Positions 14,746 to 22,753 are shown, counted from the stretch's first letter. The stretch: 27,759 nt of DNA from WHTB01 sp050699035 (GCA_050699035.1 JBOHDE010000019.1:1-27759), one strand, 5' to 3'. Numbers and translations are program-made. Notes: generated by a model not told the origin, from the letters alone.

Positions 14746-16500
14746 CTACTTCTTGGCGCAGACGACGTCGACCAGGGCGGGCAGCCCGGTGGCCTGGACG
14801 TGGTCGGCGGCGCGCTGGACGGCAGCCCGCACCTCGGCCGGATCGGTGACCGGCCCCTCCGCATGCCAGGAGAACGACCGGGCCAGCGTCGCGAAGTCGG
14901 GCGCCGGGTTGTCGATCTCCATCCCGATGTGGGCGCGTTCCATCGGCGTGCCGCGCTGGCGCGCCAGCCGCTCCTGGTGCTCCCAGTCGTTGTAGTAGGC
15001 GCGGTTGTTGAACATCACCACGAGCATCGGGATCCGGTAGTACGACGCCACCCACAGCGCGCCGGCGTCGAACATCAGGTCGCCGTCGGGCTGCAGGTCG
15101 ACCACCAGCCGGCCGGAGCCCTTGTGGGCCAGGGCGACCCCGAGCGAGATGCCTATCTGGGTCGCCGTGCCGAGCTGCCGCCCGGGGTGGCGGGACGGCT
15201 GGTCGAAGTCCCAGGTCCGCTTGGCCCACTCCGCCGCGGTCCCGGCGGTCAGCACCCAGTCGGTGTCCTTGATGACCTCCCACACCTCGGCCGCCAGCGT
15301 CGCGGTGGACACCGGCTGGGCATCGGCCAGCTCGGCGGCCTGGGCGCGCCAGCCGGCCCAGGTGGCGTCGTGCAGGGCCGTGACCTCACGCGCTCGGTCC
15401 TGGCGCCGCTCCACCTCCGCCGGGGACTCGCCGGCCACCAGCGTGCGACACAGCTCCAGCAGCATCGGCAGCGCCACCGACGTGTCGGCGGTGACCTGCA
15501 GGTCGGTCTCGATCAGCGCCGCGTAGTCCTCGCTCCACGACGACAGGTTGACGTCGTTGAAACCGAGGTCGAGTACGCGGCAGCCCGGCGCGAGCCGTGA
15601 CTCGACCGAGCGCGCCGTCGAGTTCAGCACCTGGGTCGCCTTGCCCATGTCCTTGACGTCGAGGAACAGCACGCAGTCGGCGTCCTCGAGTGCCTTCGTA
15701 CCGGTGACACACAGCGGGTGCCGGTTGGGGAAGTTGAGCCGGATCCCGGTGTCGTCGACGCCGGCGCCGAGCAGCTCGGCCAGCGCAACCAGGTCGTAGA
15801 AGGACTGCGGGTCGCGCCCGGCGTACCCCGGGATGACGATCGGGCGCTGCGCCGCGACCAGCTCCTCGGCCAGTCGGCGCAGCTGCGCCGGGTCCGGACC
15901 GATCGCCGCCGGCACGTCCAGCCGCTCGAAGTTCGGCAGCTCGACCGGCCCGTCCAGCGGCTGCTCCTGCAGGCCGGCGTCGAGCGCGATGTAGACCGGC
16001 CCGGCCGGCTCACTGGCCGCGACGCGGTAGCCGCGGGCAACCGCCTGTCCGACCGACTCGAGGGATCGCGGCTCGTAGTCCCACTTGGTGAAGTCGCGGA
16101 CGGCGTTGCCCTGGACGTTCGCGCCGTGGATCCAGTCGATGTTCGGTCGACGCCGGTCGTACGCCGCCGGACCCGAGCCACCGAACACGACGACCGGCAC
16201 CCGGTCGATGTGGGCGTAGTAGACCGCCATCGTGCCCTGCAGCAGACCGACGACGTTGTGCAGGATCACCGCCATCGGCTCGCCGGTCGTCTTGGCGTAC
16301 CCATGCGCCAGCGCGACCGCGATCTTCTCGTGCGGGCACTCGATCATCTCGATCGCGTTGTCGCCGTAGTTCACTAACGAGTCATGCAGCCCGCGAAACG
16401 ACGAGCCGGGGTTGAGGGACACGTAACGGAACCCCATGGCGCGCATCGCGTCGACCATGACGTCCGAGCCGTACATCGGCTTGTCGTAAGGGGCAGGCAC
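14746..16500 (-). CDS. ThDP-dependent enzyme, acetolactate synthase/benzoylformate decarboxylase superfamily (copy 2)
   Basis: 584 residues. The catalytic Glu lies in PHEKIAVALAHGYAKTTG (E58). The central domain is present, and the ThDP/Mg motif runs from DGD (472-474) to NN (498-499). It shares NPGSSFRGLHDSLVNYG with the enzyme at 10700, as well as the positions around SGPA and GPVYIALDAG. They are therefore paralogues with clear divergence, not a recent duplication. Both may act on 2-oxo acid-type substrates, or they may form a mixed oligomer; neither can be shown here. It is the second gene of a unit with a bicupin (32-base gap) and converges on the tct operon. Substrate unknown. Confidence 0.85.
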   Translation of the reverse strand: MPAPYDKPMYGSDVMVDAMRAMGFRYVSLNPGSSFRGLHDSLVNYGDNAIEMIECPHEKIAVALAHGYAKTTGEPMAVILHNVVGLLQGTMAVYYAHIDRVPVVVFGGSGPAAYDRRRPNIDWIHGANVQGNAVRDFTKWDYEPRSLESVGQAVARGYRVAASEPAGPVYIALDAGLQEQPLDGPVELPNFERLDVPAAIGPDPAQLRRLAEELVAAQRPIVIPGYAGRDPQSFYDLVALAELLGAGVDDTGIRLNFPNRHPLCVTGTKALEDADCVLFLDVKDMGKATQVLNSTARSVESRLAPGCRVLDLGFNDVNLSSWSEDYAALIETDLQVTADTSVALPMLLELCRTLVAGESPAEVERRQDRAREVTALHDATWAGWRAQAAELADAQPVSTATLAAEVWEVIKDTDWVLTAGTAAEWAKRTWDFDQPSRHPGRQLGTATQIGISLGVALAHKGSGRLVVDLQPDGDLMFDAGALWVASYYRIPMLVVMFNNRAYYNDWEHQERLARQRGTPMERAHIGMEIDNPAPDFATLARSFSWHAEGPVTDPAEVRAAVQRAADHVQATGLPALVDVVCAKK

Positions 16501-16532
16501 GGTGTCTCCGTTCGGCCGGTGGGCGTGCTTGC

Positions 16533-17561
16533 TCAGCTGCTGCTGACCACGAGTCCCTCGGTGGCCCCGGCGTACTCGGGCGCGGCCTCGAGGTGCGCGA
16601 CCTTGTCGTACCCGAGGTGCTTGAAGACGCGGTTCTGCGACGAGAGCAACCGCAGCGGCGACCCGTCGGCGGCGAAGTGCTGGGCGACGGTGTTCTGGGG
16701 TACGTAGAGGGTGTCGCCGGTCCGGATCTCGTGCCGCGTCGGCTCCTTGGCGATGCGGGCGTAGTACTTCTCGGCGATCTCCGCCTCCACCTCCCAGTGC
16801 AGCGAGTAGCCCTCGCCCTCCAGGACGTACAGCACCTCGTCGGCCATCTTCCAGTGCTTGCCGGAGCGGCTGCCCTCGGGGATCGACAGCTCGAAGACGT
16901 CGACGCTGAACTGCCGGACGTCGGTGTGCTCGGGGCTGTTCAGCACGCGGACCCGGCCCAGCGGCGTGTCATCCCAGGGGCAGTCCTCGGCGCTGACCAC
17001 CTTCTTGCGCTCGAGTACGCCGGGAGTCCAGATCGCCGACCAGTCCTCTCGCGGACCGAACTCGTCCTCCCGCTCGACCGGCCCGCTGCGGCCCTGCTGG
17101 ATCAGGCCCATGAACATCCAGGTGCACTTCGCCTTCATCACGAGGGCGACGGCCTTCTCGTCGTACGGGTTGAAATGCCGGTGCACCGAGTCGGTGTGGA
17201 CCAGGACGAGGTCGTCCTTCTTCCAGTCGTAGCGCTGGTCGTCGTGGACCTCGTACCCCGCGCCCTCCAGGATGTAGAAGGAGGCCTCGTTCTGGTGGCC
17301 GTGGCCGTGGTTGGACGACCGCGGCGGCAGCTCGACGAAGTGCACCTGCAGGGTCTGGGTGAGGAAGTCCTGGTCGCCGGGGCCGATCCGCCACCAGGTC
17401 CGAGACTTCTCGCTGTCGCCGGAGTGGCCGACCTTGGCGTCGTCGACGACGACCGAGTCGTCGCGCACGCGGTCGGCGCTCAGCTGTGCCTGCCGGAACT
17501 GGTTGAGACCGTAGGTCTCCGACGTCAAGCCTCGAACGAAAACGCGGCCGCTCTGCGCCAT
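16533..17561 (-). CDS. Bicupin protein heading the second ThDP unit
   Basis: 342 residues from ATG 17561, with GGGAGGA just upstream; a start at 17594 would overlap the operator. Cupin 1 has NHGHGHQNE (H85, H87, H89, E92), the KKDD turn and VHRHF (H127, H129). Cupin 2 has GKHWKMADE (H236, E242) and AQHFA (H295). Metal sites look complete in the first barrel and thinner in the second. Sequence similarity to the other two bicupins of this window appears limited to the fold. The gene leads a unit with a ThDP enzyme and has the same operator type as the bicupin/EutA unit. Role, whether oxygenase, isomerase or binding, is open. Confidence 0.8.
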   Translation of the reverse strand: MAQSGRVFVRGLTSETYGLNQFRQAQLSADRVRDDSVVVDDAKVGHSGDSEKSRTWWRIGPGDQDFLTQTLQVHFVELPPRSSNHGHGHQNEASFYILEGAGYEVHDDQRYDWKKDDLVLVHTDSVHRHFNPYDEKAVALVMKAKCTWMFMGLIQQGRSGPVEREDEFGPREDWSAIWTPGVLERKKVVSAEDCPWDDTPLGRVRVLNSPEHTDVRQFSVDVFELSIPEGSRSGKHWKMADEVLYVLEGEGYSLHWEVEAEIAEKYYARIAKEPTRHEIRTGDTLYVPQNTVAQHFAADGSPLRLLSSQNRVFKHLGYDKVAHLEAAPEYAGATEGLVVSSS

Positions 17562-17585
17562 GGGTCCTCCCGTGTCACCACCGTG

Positions 17586-17606
17586 AATGGTCATACCTTT
17601 CTACCA
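17586..17606 (-). promoter_or_regulatory. Candidate operator for the bicupin/ThDP unit
   Basis: The plus strand reads AATGGT, then CATACCT, then TTCTACCA. Bases 17588-17606 have TGGT and ACCA ends. The arrangement TGGT-N7-TTCTACCA is identical to the one at 6602-6620, while the seven bases between differ; this is the pattern expected of a protein binding site. It lies 25-45 bases before the bicupin start, within a likely promoter. Confidence 0.55.
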
Positions 17607-17645
17607 TGAAGACAGGGTGCCGAACCAGCCCGCGACCGGGCGTCG

Positions 17646-17745
17646 NNNNNNNNNNNNNNNNNNNNNNNNNNNNNNNNNNNNNNNNNNNNNNNNNNNNNNN
17701 NNNNNNNNNNNNNNNNNNNNNNNNNNNNNNNNNNNNNNNNNNNNN
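17646..17745. other. Assembly gap (100 Ns)
   Basis: Exactly 100 Ns, the usual placeholder for a scaffold gap of unknown size. The left side holds only the upstream region of the bicupin/ThDP unit. The right side begins one base run before the stop of the IclR gene (TAG at 17748-17746). Any gene lying wholly in the gap, such as a regulator, would be invisible. Confidence 0.98.
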
Positions 17746-18513
17746 CTAGAGCACGCGGCCGAGCCGCTCGGCATGACGACGGAGCACGGGGAGGGCGACG
17801 TCGCGCATCTTGGCCAGGGTGATCCGCGCCGTGAACGCGCTCATGCTCAACGCAGCCTGGGTACGACCGTGGCTGTCGCACACCGGGACGGCCATCGTGC
17901 GCATCCCCCAGTCCAGCTCCTCGTCGGTGAACGCGACCCCCTCCGCCCGGGCCAGCTGCACCCGGGCGAGGAGGTCCTCGACGGCAACGACGGTGTTCGC
18001 CGTCGTCTTGACCGGCCGGCAGCGCTCGAGCCGCTGCTGCAGCTCGTCGTCCGGCAGCGCTGCGAGCAGCACCCGCCCGGTGGCGGAGGCGTACGCCGGG
18101 AGCTGGGCACCGAGCCGTACGCCGGTCGACACGATGCGCTGCACCTCGGCGCGGGCGACGAACACCGACCACTCGCCCTGGAGCACCGCCAGCGAGACGG
18201 CTTCGTCGAGCTCGTCGCGGGCCGCCACCACGAACGGGTGGGCCAACAGCGGCAGCGGCGCGGTCTCGAGGTAGGCCGCACCGAGCCGCATCATCCGGGG
18301 CGTCGGACGAAAGAACTTCCCGTCGTAGCTGACAAACCCGAGCGTTTCCAGGGTCAGCAGGCACCGGCGCGCGGTCGCCGGAGAGGTCCCGGTCGCCCGC
18401 GCCGCGTCAGTGACGGTCAGCTGCGTCCGCCCGGGACCGAACGCCTCGACCACGGCGAGGCCCTTGGCCAGCCCCGCCATCGCCTCGGGCGCCCGGGACC
18501 CGTTGGCCGTCAT
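17746..18513 (-). CDS. IclR-family transcriptional regulator
   Basis: 255 residues. A winged helix-turn-helix lies at about 12-75 (LAKGLAVVEAFG, then LTVTDAARATGTSPATARR and CLLTLETLGFVSYDGKFF), followed by the IclR effector domain with QLPAYASATGRVLLAAL and DEELDWGMRTMAVPV. The family senses small aromatic or organic acids and binds short palindromes. Its ATG overlaps the monooxygenase stop (ATGA), so both are on one transcript. The likely target is the CTTCG-N5-CGAAG site at 19710-19724, in front of that transcript and the pca operon. The stop codon abuts the assembly gap but is read directly, and the family length is normal. It is similar in plan to the pca-linked IclR at 25263. Confidence 0.9.
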   Translation of the reverse strand: MTANGSRAPEAMAGLAKGLAVVEAFGPGRTQLTVTDAARATGTSPATARRCLLTLETLGFVSYDGKFFRPTPRMMRLGAAYLETAPLPLLAHPFVVAARDELDEAVSLAVLQGEWSVFVARAEVQRIVSTGVRLGAQLPAYASATGRVLLAALPDDELQQRLERCRPVKTTANTVVAVEDLLARVQLARAEGVAFTDEELDWGMRTMAVPVCDSHGRTQAALSMSAFTARITLAKMRDVALPVLRRHAERLGRVL

Positions 18514-19682
18514 CGGGCCGCCGCCTCGGCCTCGACCAGGGTGTCGTGGTCGTAGATCCAGGACCGGAACTCCACCGAGGCGGCGATCTCGGCGTCGCGC
18601 AGCGCGAGGTCGTCGTAGGAGGAGTCGTAGCGCCGCCCGTTCGCGCGGGCGCCGCGCTGGACCGTGCTGGTCCGCTCCCGCCGGACCCGCTCGTAGGCCA
18701 GCAGCGCCTCCCCGGCCCGGCTCCGGTCGGCCCGGGCCAGCACCGCGGCCAGCGCCATCCCGTCCTCGATGGACTGGTTGGCCCCCTGCCCGAGGTGCGG
18801 CAGCATCGGGTGCGCCGCGTCGCCGAGCAGGGTCAGCCGACCGCGCGTCCAGGTCGGCAGCGGTTCGCGGTCGTACAGCCCCCAGCGGAACGTCTCTTCG
18901 ACCTGCGCCAGCAGCGACTCGACCCGGGGGTCCCAGCCGGCGAACGCGGCAGCGAGTACGGCCGGGTCTCCGGGCGCCGACCAGGACTCTTTCATCTGCT
19001 CGTCGGTCGGCACGAACCCGACGTAGTTGACCAGCGCGCCGTGGCGCACCGGGTAGACGAGGAAGTGCTTGTCCTCGCCCATCCACAGCAGCGACGACCC
19101 CGTCGGCCAGGACGGCACCCGCTCGTGGGCGACGAGCCCGCGGTAGGCGACCGACCCCGAGTAGACCGGTGGCGACGGCTCGACGACGTGGCTCTGCAGC
19201 ACCGAGTGGATGCCGTCGGCGGCGACCACGGCATCGGCCTCGACGGTGACCCCGTTGGCGAACCGGACCTGCGCGCACCGCTCGTCCTGCTCGATGCCCG
19301 TGCAGCGGTGGCCGGTGCGGACGGCCTCGGCGGGGAGCCGCTCGGCCAGCATCGTCACCAGGTCGGCGCGGTGCATCCCGTACACGGCGTTCCAGCCGTG
19401 GGAGTCCGTGGTCAGGATCGGCGCGACGAACGTGCCGTCCTCCCGGTGGTACTGCGAGCCCGCACCGATCCGCGCCCCCGCCTGCTCGATCGCCGGCCCG
19501 AGGCCCACCCGCTCGAGCTGGCGCACGCCGTTCGGGGTCAGGAACACGCCGGCGCCGACCTCACCAAGCTCGGGGGCCTGTTCGTAGAGGGTCGCGCGGA
19601 TGCCGTGCTGCAGCAACGCGTTGGCGGCGAACAGGCCACCGATGCCGCCGCCGACGATCACGACCCGGGGATCGGATCCCAT
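18510..19682 (-). CDS. FAD-dependent aromatic-acid monooxygenase (salicylate hydroxylase/NicC-like)
   Basis: 390 residues. It shows the three flavin hydroxylase signatures: GGGIGG (11-16) for the ADP part of FAD, a DG motif in VVAADGIHS (about 152-160), and GDAAHPMLPHLGQGANQSIE (about 287-306). The overall pattern is nearest to salicylate 1-hydroxylase, 6-hydroxynicotinate 3-monooxygenase and 3-hydroxybenzoate 6-hydroxylase relatives, and it is not the PobA pattern. It probably hydroxylates an aromatic acid with NAD(P)H and O2. Divergence from the pca operon makes a route into protocatechuate attractive but unproven. GGAGG stands five bases before the ATG. It is co-transcribed with an IclR regulator. 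Confidence 0.87.
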   Translation of the reverse strand: MGSDPRVVIVGGGIGGLFAANALLQHGIRATLYEQAPELGEVGAGVFLTPNGVRQLERVGLGPAIEQAGARIGAGSQYHREDGTFVAPILTTDSHGWNAVYGMHRADLVTMLAERLPAEAVRTGHRCTGIEQDERCAQVRFANGVTVEADAVVAADGIHSVLQSHVVEPSPPVYSGSVAYRGLVAHERVPSWPTGSSLLWMGEDKHFLVYPVRHGALVNYVGFVPTDEQMKESWSAPGDPAVLAAAFAGWDPRVESLLAQVEETFRWGLYDREPLPTWTRGRLTLLGDAAHPMLPHLGQGANQSIEDGMALAAVLARADRSRAGEALLAYERVRRERTSTVQRGARANGRRYDSSYDDLALRDAEIAASVEFRSWIYDHDTLVEAEAAAR

Positions 19683-19709
19683 CCCTGCCTCCCTCCCGTC
19701 ATCCGTACT

Positions 19710-19724
19710 CTTCGATAACCGAAG
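19710..19724. promoter_or_regulatory. Perfect CTTCG-N5-CGAAG palindrome, candidate IclR operator
   Basis: CTTCGATAACCGAAG has perfect five-base arms around ATAAC. It lies in the divergent region between the monooxygenase/IclR unit (start 19682) and the pca operon (start 19838). A TTGCGA on the reverse strand (19730-19735) could be a -35 for the monooxygenase, placing the palindrome inside that promoter. A TAAGGT at 19749-19754 is a possible plus-strand -10. Two IclR genes flank this region, so an IclR protein is the natural candidate. Confidence 0.55.
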
Positions 19725-19837
19725 GGCTTTCGCAAGACGCCGTGAGGCTAAGGTGCGTTGCGTCGAGCGTCAAGACTCGCGTAAGTTCGATGTCTGAACT
19801 CTCGTTCGGTATGCGTACACGACCCGACAAGGACGCG

Positions 19838-20662
19838 ATGGCAGAGATCGTCAGCCTCTCCGAGGCGGTACGGCAGCTCGTGCGCGACGGCGACACGGTG
19901 GCCCTGGAAGGCTTCACCCACCTCATCCCGGTGGCCGCGGGCCAGGAGATCATCCGGCAGGGACGGCTCGACCTGACCCTGGTCCGGATGACGCCGGACA
20001 TCGTCTACGACCAGCTGATCGGCGCCGGCTGTGCCCGCAAGCTGGTCTTCTCCTGGGGCGGCAACCCGGGCGTCGGCTCCCTGCACCGGTTCCGCGACGC
20101 CGTCGAGAACTCCTGGCCACGGCCGCTGGCGATCGAGGAGCACAGCCACGCCGGGATGGCGAACCGCTATGTCGCGGGCGCGTCCGGCCTGCCGTTCGCC
20201 GTGCTGCGTGGCTACCGCGGCACCGACCTCGTCGAGCAGACCGCCACCATCCGGGAGATCACCTGCCCGTTCACCGGCGAGGTGCTCGCCGCCGTTCCCG
20301 CGCTCAACCCCGACGTCACGATCGTGCATGCCCAGCAGGCCGACCACGACGGCAACGTGCAGATGTGGGGCATCACCGGCGTCCAGAAGGAGGCCGTGCT
20401 CGCAGCGCGCAGCTCACTGGTCACGGTCGAGGAGGTCGTCGAGCGGCTCGAGCCTCGCCCGGGGGCGGTGGTGCTGCCGTCGTGGTCGATCACGAAGGTG
20501 GCCGAGGTGCCCGGTGGCGCCCATCCGTCGTACGCGCACGGCTACTCCGACCGGGACAACGCGTACTACCGACAGTGGGACGACATCAGCCGCGACCGGG
20601 CGGAGTTCGGCCGCTGGCTCGACGGCATCCGGTCCGGCCAAGCGACGAGGGCGGGTGTCTGA
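19838..20662 (+). CDS. pcaI: 3-oxoadipate CoA-transferase, subunit A
   Basis: 274 residues from ATG 19838, which has AAGGA four bases upstream. The frame stays open further up, with ATGs at 19790 and 19811, but conserved sequence begins at SLSEAVRQLVRDGDTVALEG. Visible hallmarks are GFTHLIPVAAGQEIIRQG, TPDIVYDQLIGAGCARKLVF and GGNPGVGSLHRFRDAVE, typical of the family I CoA-transferase alpha subunit (glutaconate/3-oxoadipate type). With subunit B it moves CoA from succinyl-CoA to 3-oxoadipate. It is the first gene of the pca operon, whose following genes settle the substrate as 3-oxoadipate rather than glutaconate. Its stop overlaps pcaJ (TGATG). Confidence 0.88.
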   Translation: MAEIVSLSEAVRQLVRDGDTVALEGFTHLIPVAAGQEIIRQGRLDLTLVRMTPDIVYDQLIGAGCARKLVFSWGGNPGVGSLHRFRDAVENSWPRPLAIEEHSHAGMANRYVAGASGLPFAVLRGYRGTDLVEQTATIREITCPFTGEVLAAVPALNPDVTIVHAQQADHDGNVQMWGITGVQKEAVLAARSSLVTVEEVVERLEPRPGAVVLPSWSITKVAEVPGGAHPSYAHGYSDRDNAYYRQWDDISRDRAEFGRWLDGIRSGQATRAGV

Positions 20663-21435
20663 TGACCGTCGACGTCTCCTACAGCACCGACGAGATGATG
20701 TCGGTCGCCGCGGCCCGGCGGCTACGCGGTGGCAGCCGGTGCTTCGTCGGCATCGGCCTGCCGAGCACGGCGGCCAACCTGGCCCGCGCCACGCATGCAC
20801 CTGACCTGGTGCTCGTGTACGAGTCGGGGACGCTGGGCGCCAAGCCCGGCCGGCTGCCGCTGTCGATCGGCGACGGGGTCCTCGCCGACACCGCCGACTC
20901 CGTGGTGTCCGTGCCCGAGATCTTCAACTACTGGCTGCAACCCGGGCGGATCGACGTCGGTTTCCTCGGCGCAGCCCAGATCGACCGGTTCGCCAACATC
21001 AACACCACCGTGGTCGGTCGCTACCACGAGCCGACGGTCCGGCTCCCCGGTGCCGGTGGTGCACCGGAGATCGCCGCCTCCTGCGGGGAGGTGGTGGTGG
21101 TCGTACGCCAGAGCCCGCGCACGTTCGTCGAGCGGGTCGACTTCGTGACCTCGATCGGGTACGGCGCCGGGCCGGGCGACCGGGAGCGGCTCGGCCTGCG
21201 CGGCGCGGGTCCGACCGCGGTGATCACCGACCTCGGCGTCCTGCAACCGGACCTGGACAGCCGGGAGCTCGTGCTGACCCACCTGCACCCGGGCGTCACC
21301 GTCGAACAGGCGCGGGCCGCGACCGGCTGGCCGCTGGCCGTCGCCGCCGATCTGCAACGCTCCGAACCGCCGACAGAGGACGAGCTGGTGGTGCTCCGCC
21401 GGCTGCAGGCCAGCCAGAACGAGGAGACCGAATGA
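20662..21435 (+). CDS. pcaJ: 3-oxoadipate CoA-transferase, subunit B
   Basis: 257 residues. Family I CoA-transferase beta subunit: RCFVGIGLPSTAANLAR, then YESGTLGAKPG with E54 in the place of the Glu that forms the CoA thioester, and DVGFLGAAQIDRFANINTT. A GCGEVV-like segment is replaced by ASCGEVVVVV, still normal for the group. It pairs with PcaI to activate 3-oxoadipate for thiolytic cleavage. The thiolase gene pcaF that usually follows is absent from this operon. Start overlaps pcaI by one base and stop overlaps pcaH (ATGA). Confidence 0.9.
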   Translation: MTVDVSYSTDEMMSVAAARRLRGGSRCFVGIGLPSTAANLARATHAPDLVLVYESGTLGAKPGRLPLSIGDGVLADTADSVVSVPEIFNYWLQPGRIDVGFLGAAQIDRFANINTTVVGRYHEPTVRLPGAGGAPEIAASCGEVVVVVRQSPRTFVERVDFVTSIGYGAGPGDRERLGLRGAGPTAVITDLGVLQPDLDSRELVLTHLHPGVTVEQARAATGWPLAVAADLQRSEPPTEDELVVLRRLQASQNEETE

Positions 21436-22163
21436 CCGTCGATCAAGGGGCATTGCCGCACTACCCGCCGGTCGAGGGCGTGCACCCGCCGCTGGACAGC
21501 CCCGGGTACGGCTCGACCGTGCTCCGCCACCCGAGCGAACCGCTGCAGCTGCTGCCTCAACGGCTCACCGAGGTGACCGGACCGGTGCTTGGCGAAGGCC
21601 GGCTCGGCCAGCTCGACCACGACCTCACCCGGCAGCACGACGGTGAGCCGCAGGGCCAGCGGATCATCGTGGCCGGGCGGGTGCTCGACGCCGGCGGGCG
21701 ACCCGTACCCCACACCCTGGTCGAGGTCTGGCAGGCCAACGCCGCCGGCCGCTACCGGCACGTCGCCGACTCCTGGCCGGCGCCCCTCGACCCGAGCTTC
21801 AGCGGCGTCGGGCGGTCGATGACCGACGCCGAAGGCCGGTACCGGTTCGTCACCGTGCGCCCCGGTGCGTACCCCTGGGGCAACCACACCAACGCCTGGC
21901 GTCCGGCGCACATCCACTTCTCGCTGTTCGGGCGCGCGTTCACCCAGCGCCTGGTCACCCAGATGTACTTCCCCGACGACCCGCTGTTCTCCCAGGACCC
22001 GATCTTCAACGCCGTCACCGACCCGGCGGCGAGGGCGCGGATGGTCGCCGCGTACGACCACCGGCTGACCGAGGAGAAGTGGGCGCTCGGGTTCCGCTTC
22101 GACCTGGTGCTGCGCGGCCCGTCGGCCAGCGTGTTCGAGGGCGAGGACGACCATGACGACTGA
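21432..22163 (+). CDS. pcaH: Protocatechuate 3,4-dioxygenase, beta subunit
   Basis: 243 residues. All four Fe(III) ligands of intradiol dioxygenases are present: Y108 (AGRYRH), Y147 (PGAYPW), H160 and H162 (RPAHIHFS). As I recall, these fall on the same residue numbers as in the Pseudomonas putida beta subunit, so the enzyme is expected to be active. It cleaves protocatechuate between the two hydroxyls to give 3-carboxy-cis,cis-muconate, together with the alpha subunit. Start overlaps pcaJ, and the end overlaps pcaG by 11 bases. Identification is as firm as sequence alone allows. Confidence 0.96.
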   Translation: MTVDQGALPHYPPVEGVHPPLDSPGYGSTVLRHPSEPLQLLPQRLTEVTGPVLGEGRLGQLDHDLTRQHDGEPQGQRIIVAGRVLDAGGRPVPHTLVEVWQANAAGRYRHVADSWPAPLDPSFSGVGRSMTDAEGRYRFVTVRPGAYPWGNHTNAWRPAHIHFSLFGRAFTQRLVTQMYFPDDPLFSQDPIFNAVTDPAARARMVAAYDHRLTEEKWALGFRFDLVLRGPSASVFEGEDDHDD

Positions 22164-22737
22164 CCCGGCCGACCGGCCCGGCCTGACGCCGTCGCAGACG
22201 GTCGGGCCGTTCCTGCACATCGCGCTGCGCTGGGACGACGGCCCATTCGTCGTACCCGAGGGCACACCGGGCTCGTTCTGGCTGCACGGCACCGTGACCG
22301 ACGGTGCGGGCGCGCCGTGTCCCGACGCGCTGGTGGAGACGTGGCAGGCCGACCCCGACGGTCGGTTCGACCACCCGGACGACCCGCGCGGTGCCGTGGC
22401 GTCGTCGGTGCCGGGATTCCGCGGCTTCGGTCGATGCGACACCGACGCCGACGGCCGCTACCGGCTCCTGCTGGTGCGGCCGGGCGCGGTGCCCGGTGAC
22501 GACGGCGCGCTGCAGGCGCCGCATGTCGACGTGTCGGTCTTCGCCCGCGGGCTGCTCGACCGGGTGGTCACCCGGGTCTACCTGCCCGACGAGGCCGACG
22601 CGAACGCCGCCGACCCGGTGCTGCAGAGCGTCGACCCCGACCGCCGTGGAACGCTGGTCGCCCAGGCCGACGACGAGGGCCTCCGCTTCGACGTCCGCCT
22701 CCAGGGCGAGGGCGAGACCGTCTTCTTCGTCCTCTGA
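22153..22737 (+). CDS. pcaG: Protocatechuate 3,4-dioxygenase, alpha subunit
   Basis: 194 residues. It opens with LTPSQTVGPFLHIAL, a well-known alpha-subunit signature, and continues GTVTDGAGAPCPDALVETWQADPDGRFDH. The metal ligands of the beta subunit are missing, as expected: alpha provides part of the active-site pocket but binds no iron. The end reads VFFVL, the typical C-terminal strand. Its ATG lies inside the last codons of pcaH, so the two are translationally coupled and made in equal amounts. Confidence 0.95.
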   Translation: MTTDPADRPGLTPSQTVGPFLHIALRWDDGPFVVPEGTPGSFWLHGTVTDGAGAPCPDALVETWQADPDGRFDHPDDPRGAVASSVPGFRGFGRCDTDADGRYRLLLVRPGAVPGDDGALQAPHVDVSVFARGLLDRVVTRVYLPDEADANAADPVLQSVDPDRRGTLVAQADDEGLRFDVRLQGEGETVFFVL

Positions 22738-22753
22738 CCGGCAAGGAGCCGTG

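Noticed and set aside
18510..19682. 4-hydroxybenzoate 3-hydroxylase (PobA)
   Set aside because: The flavin motifs and the overall pattern fit the salicylate hydroxylase/NicC side better, and typical PobA segments are not seen.
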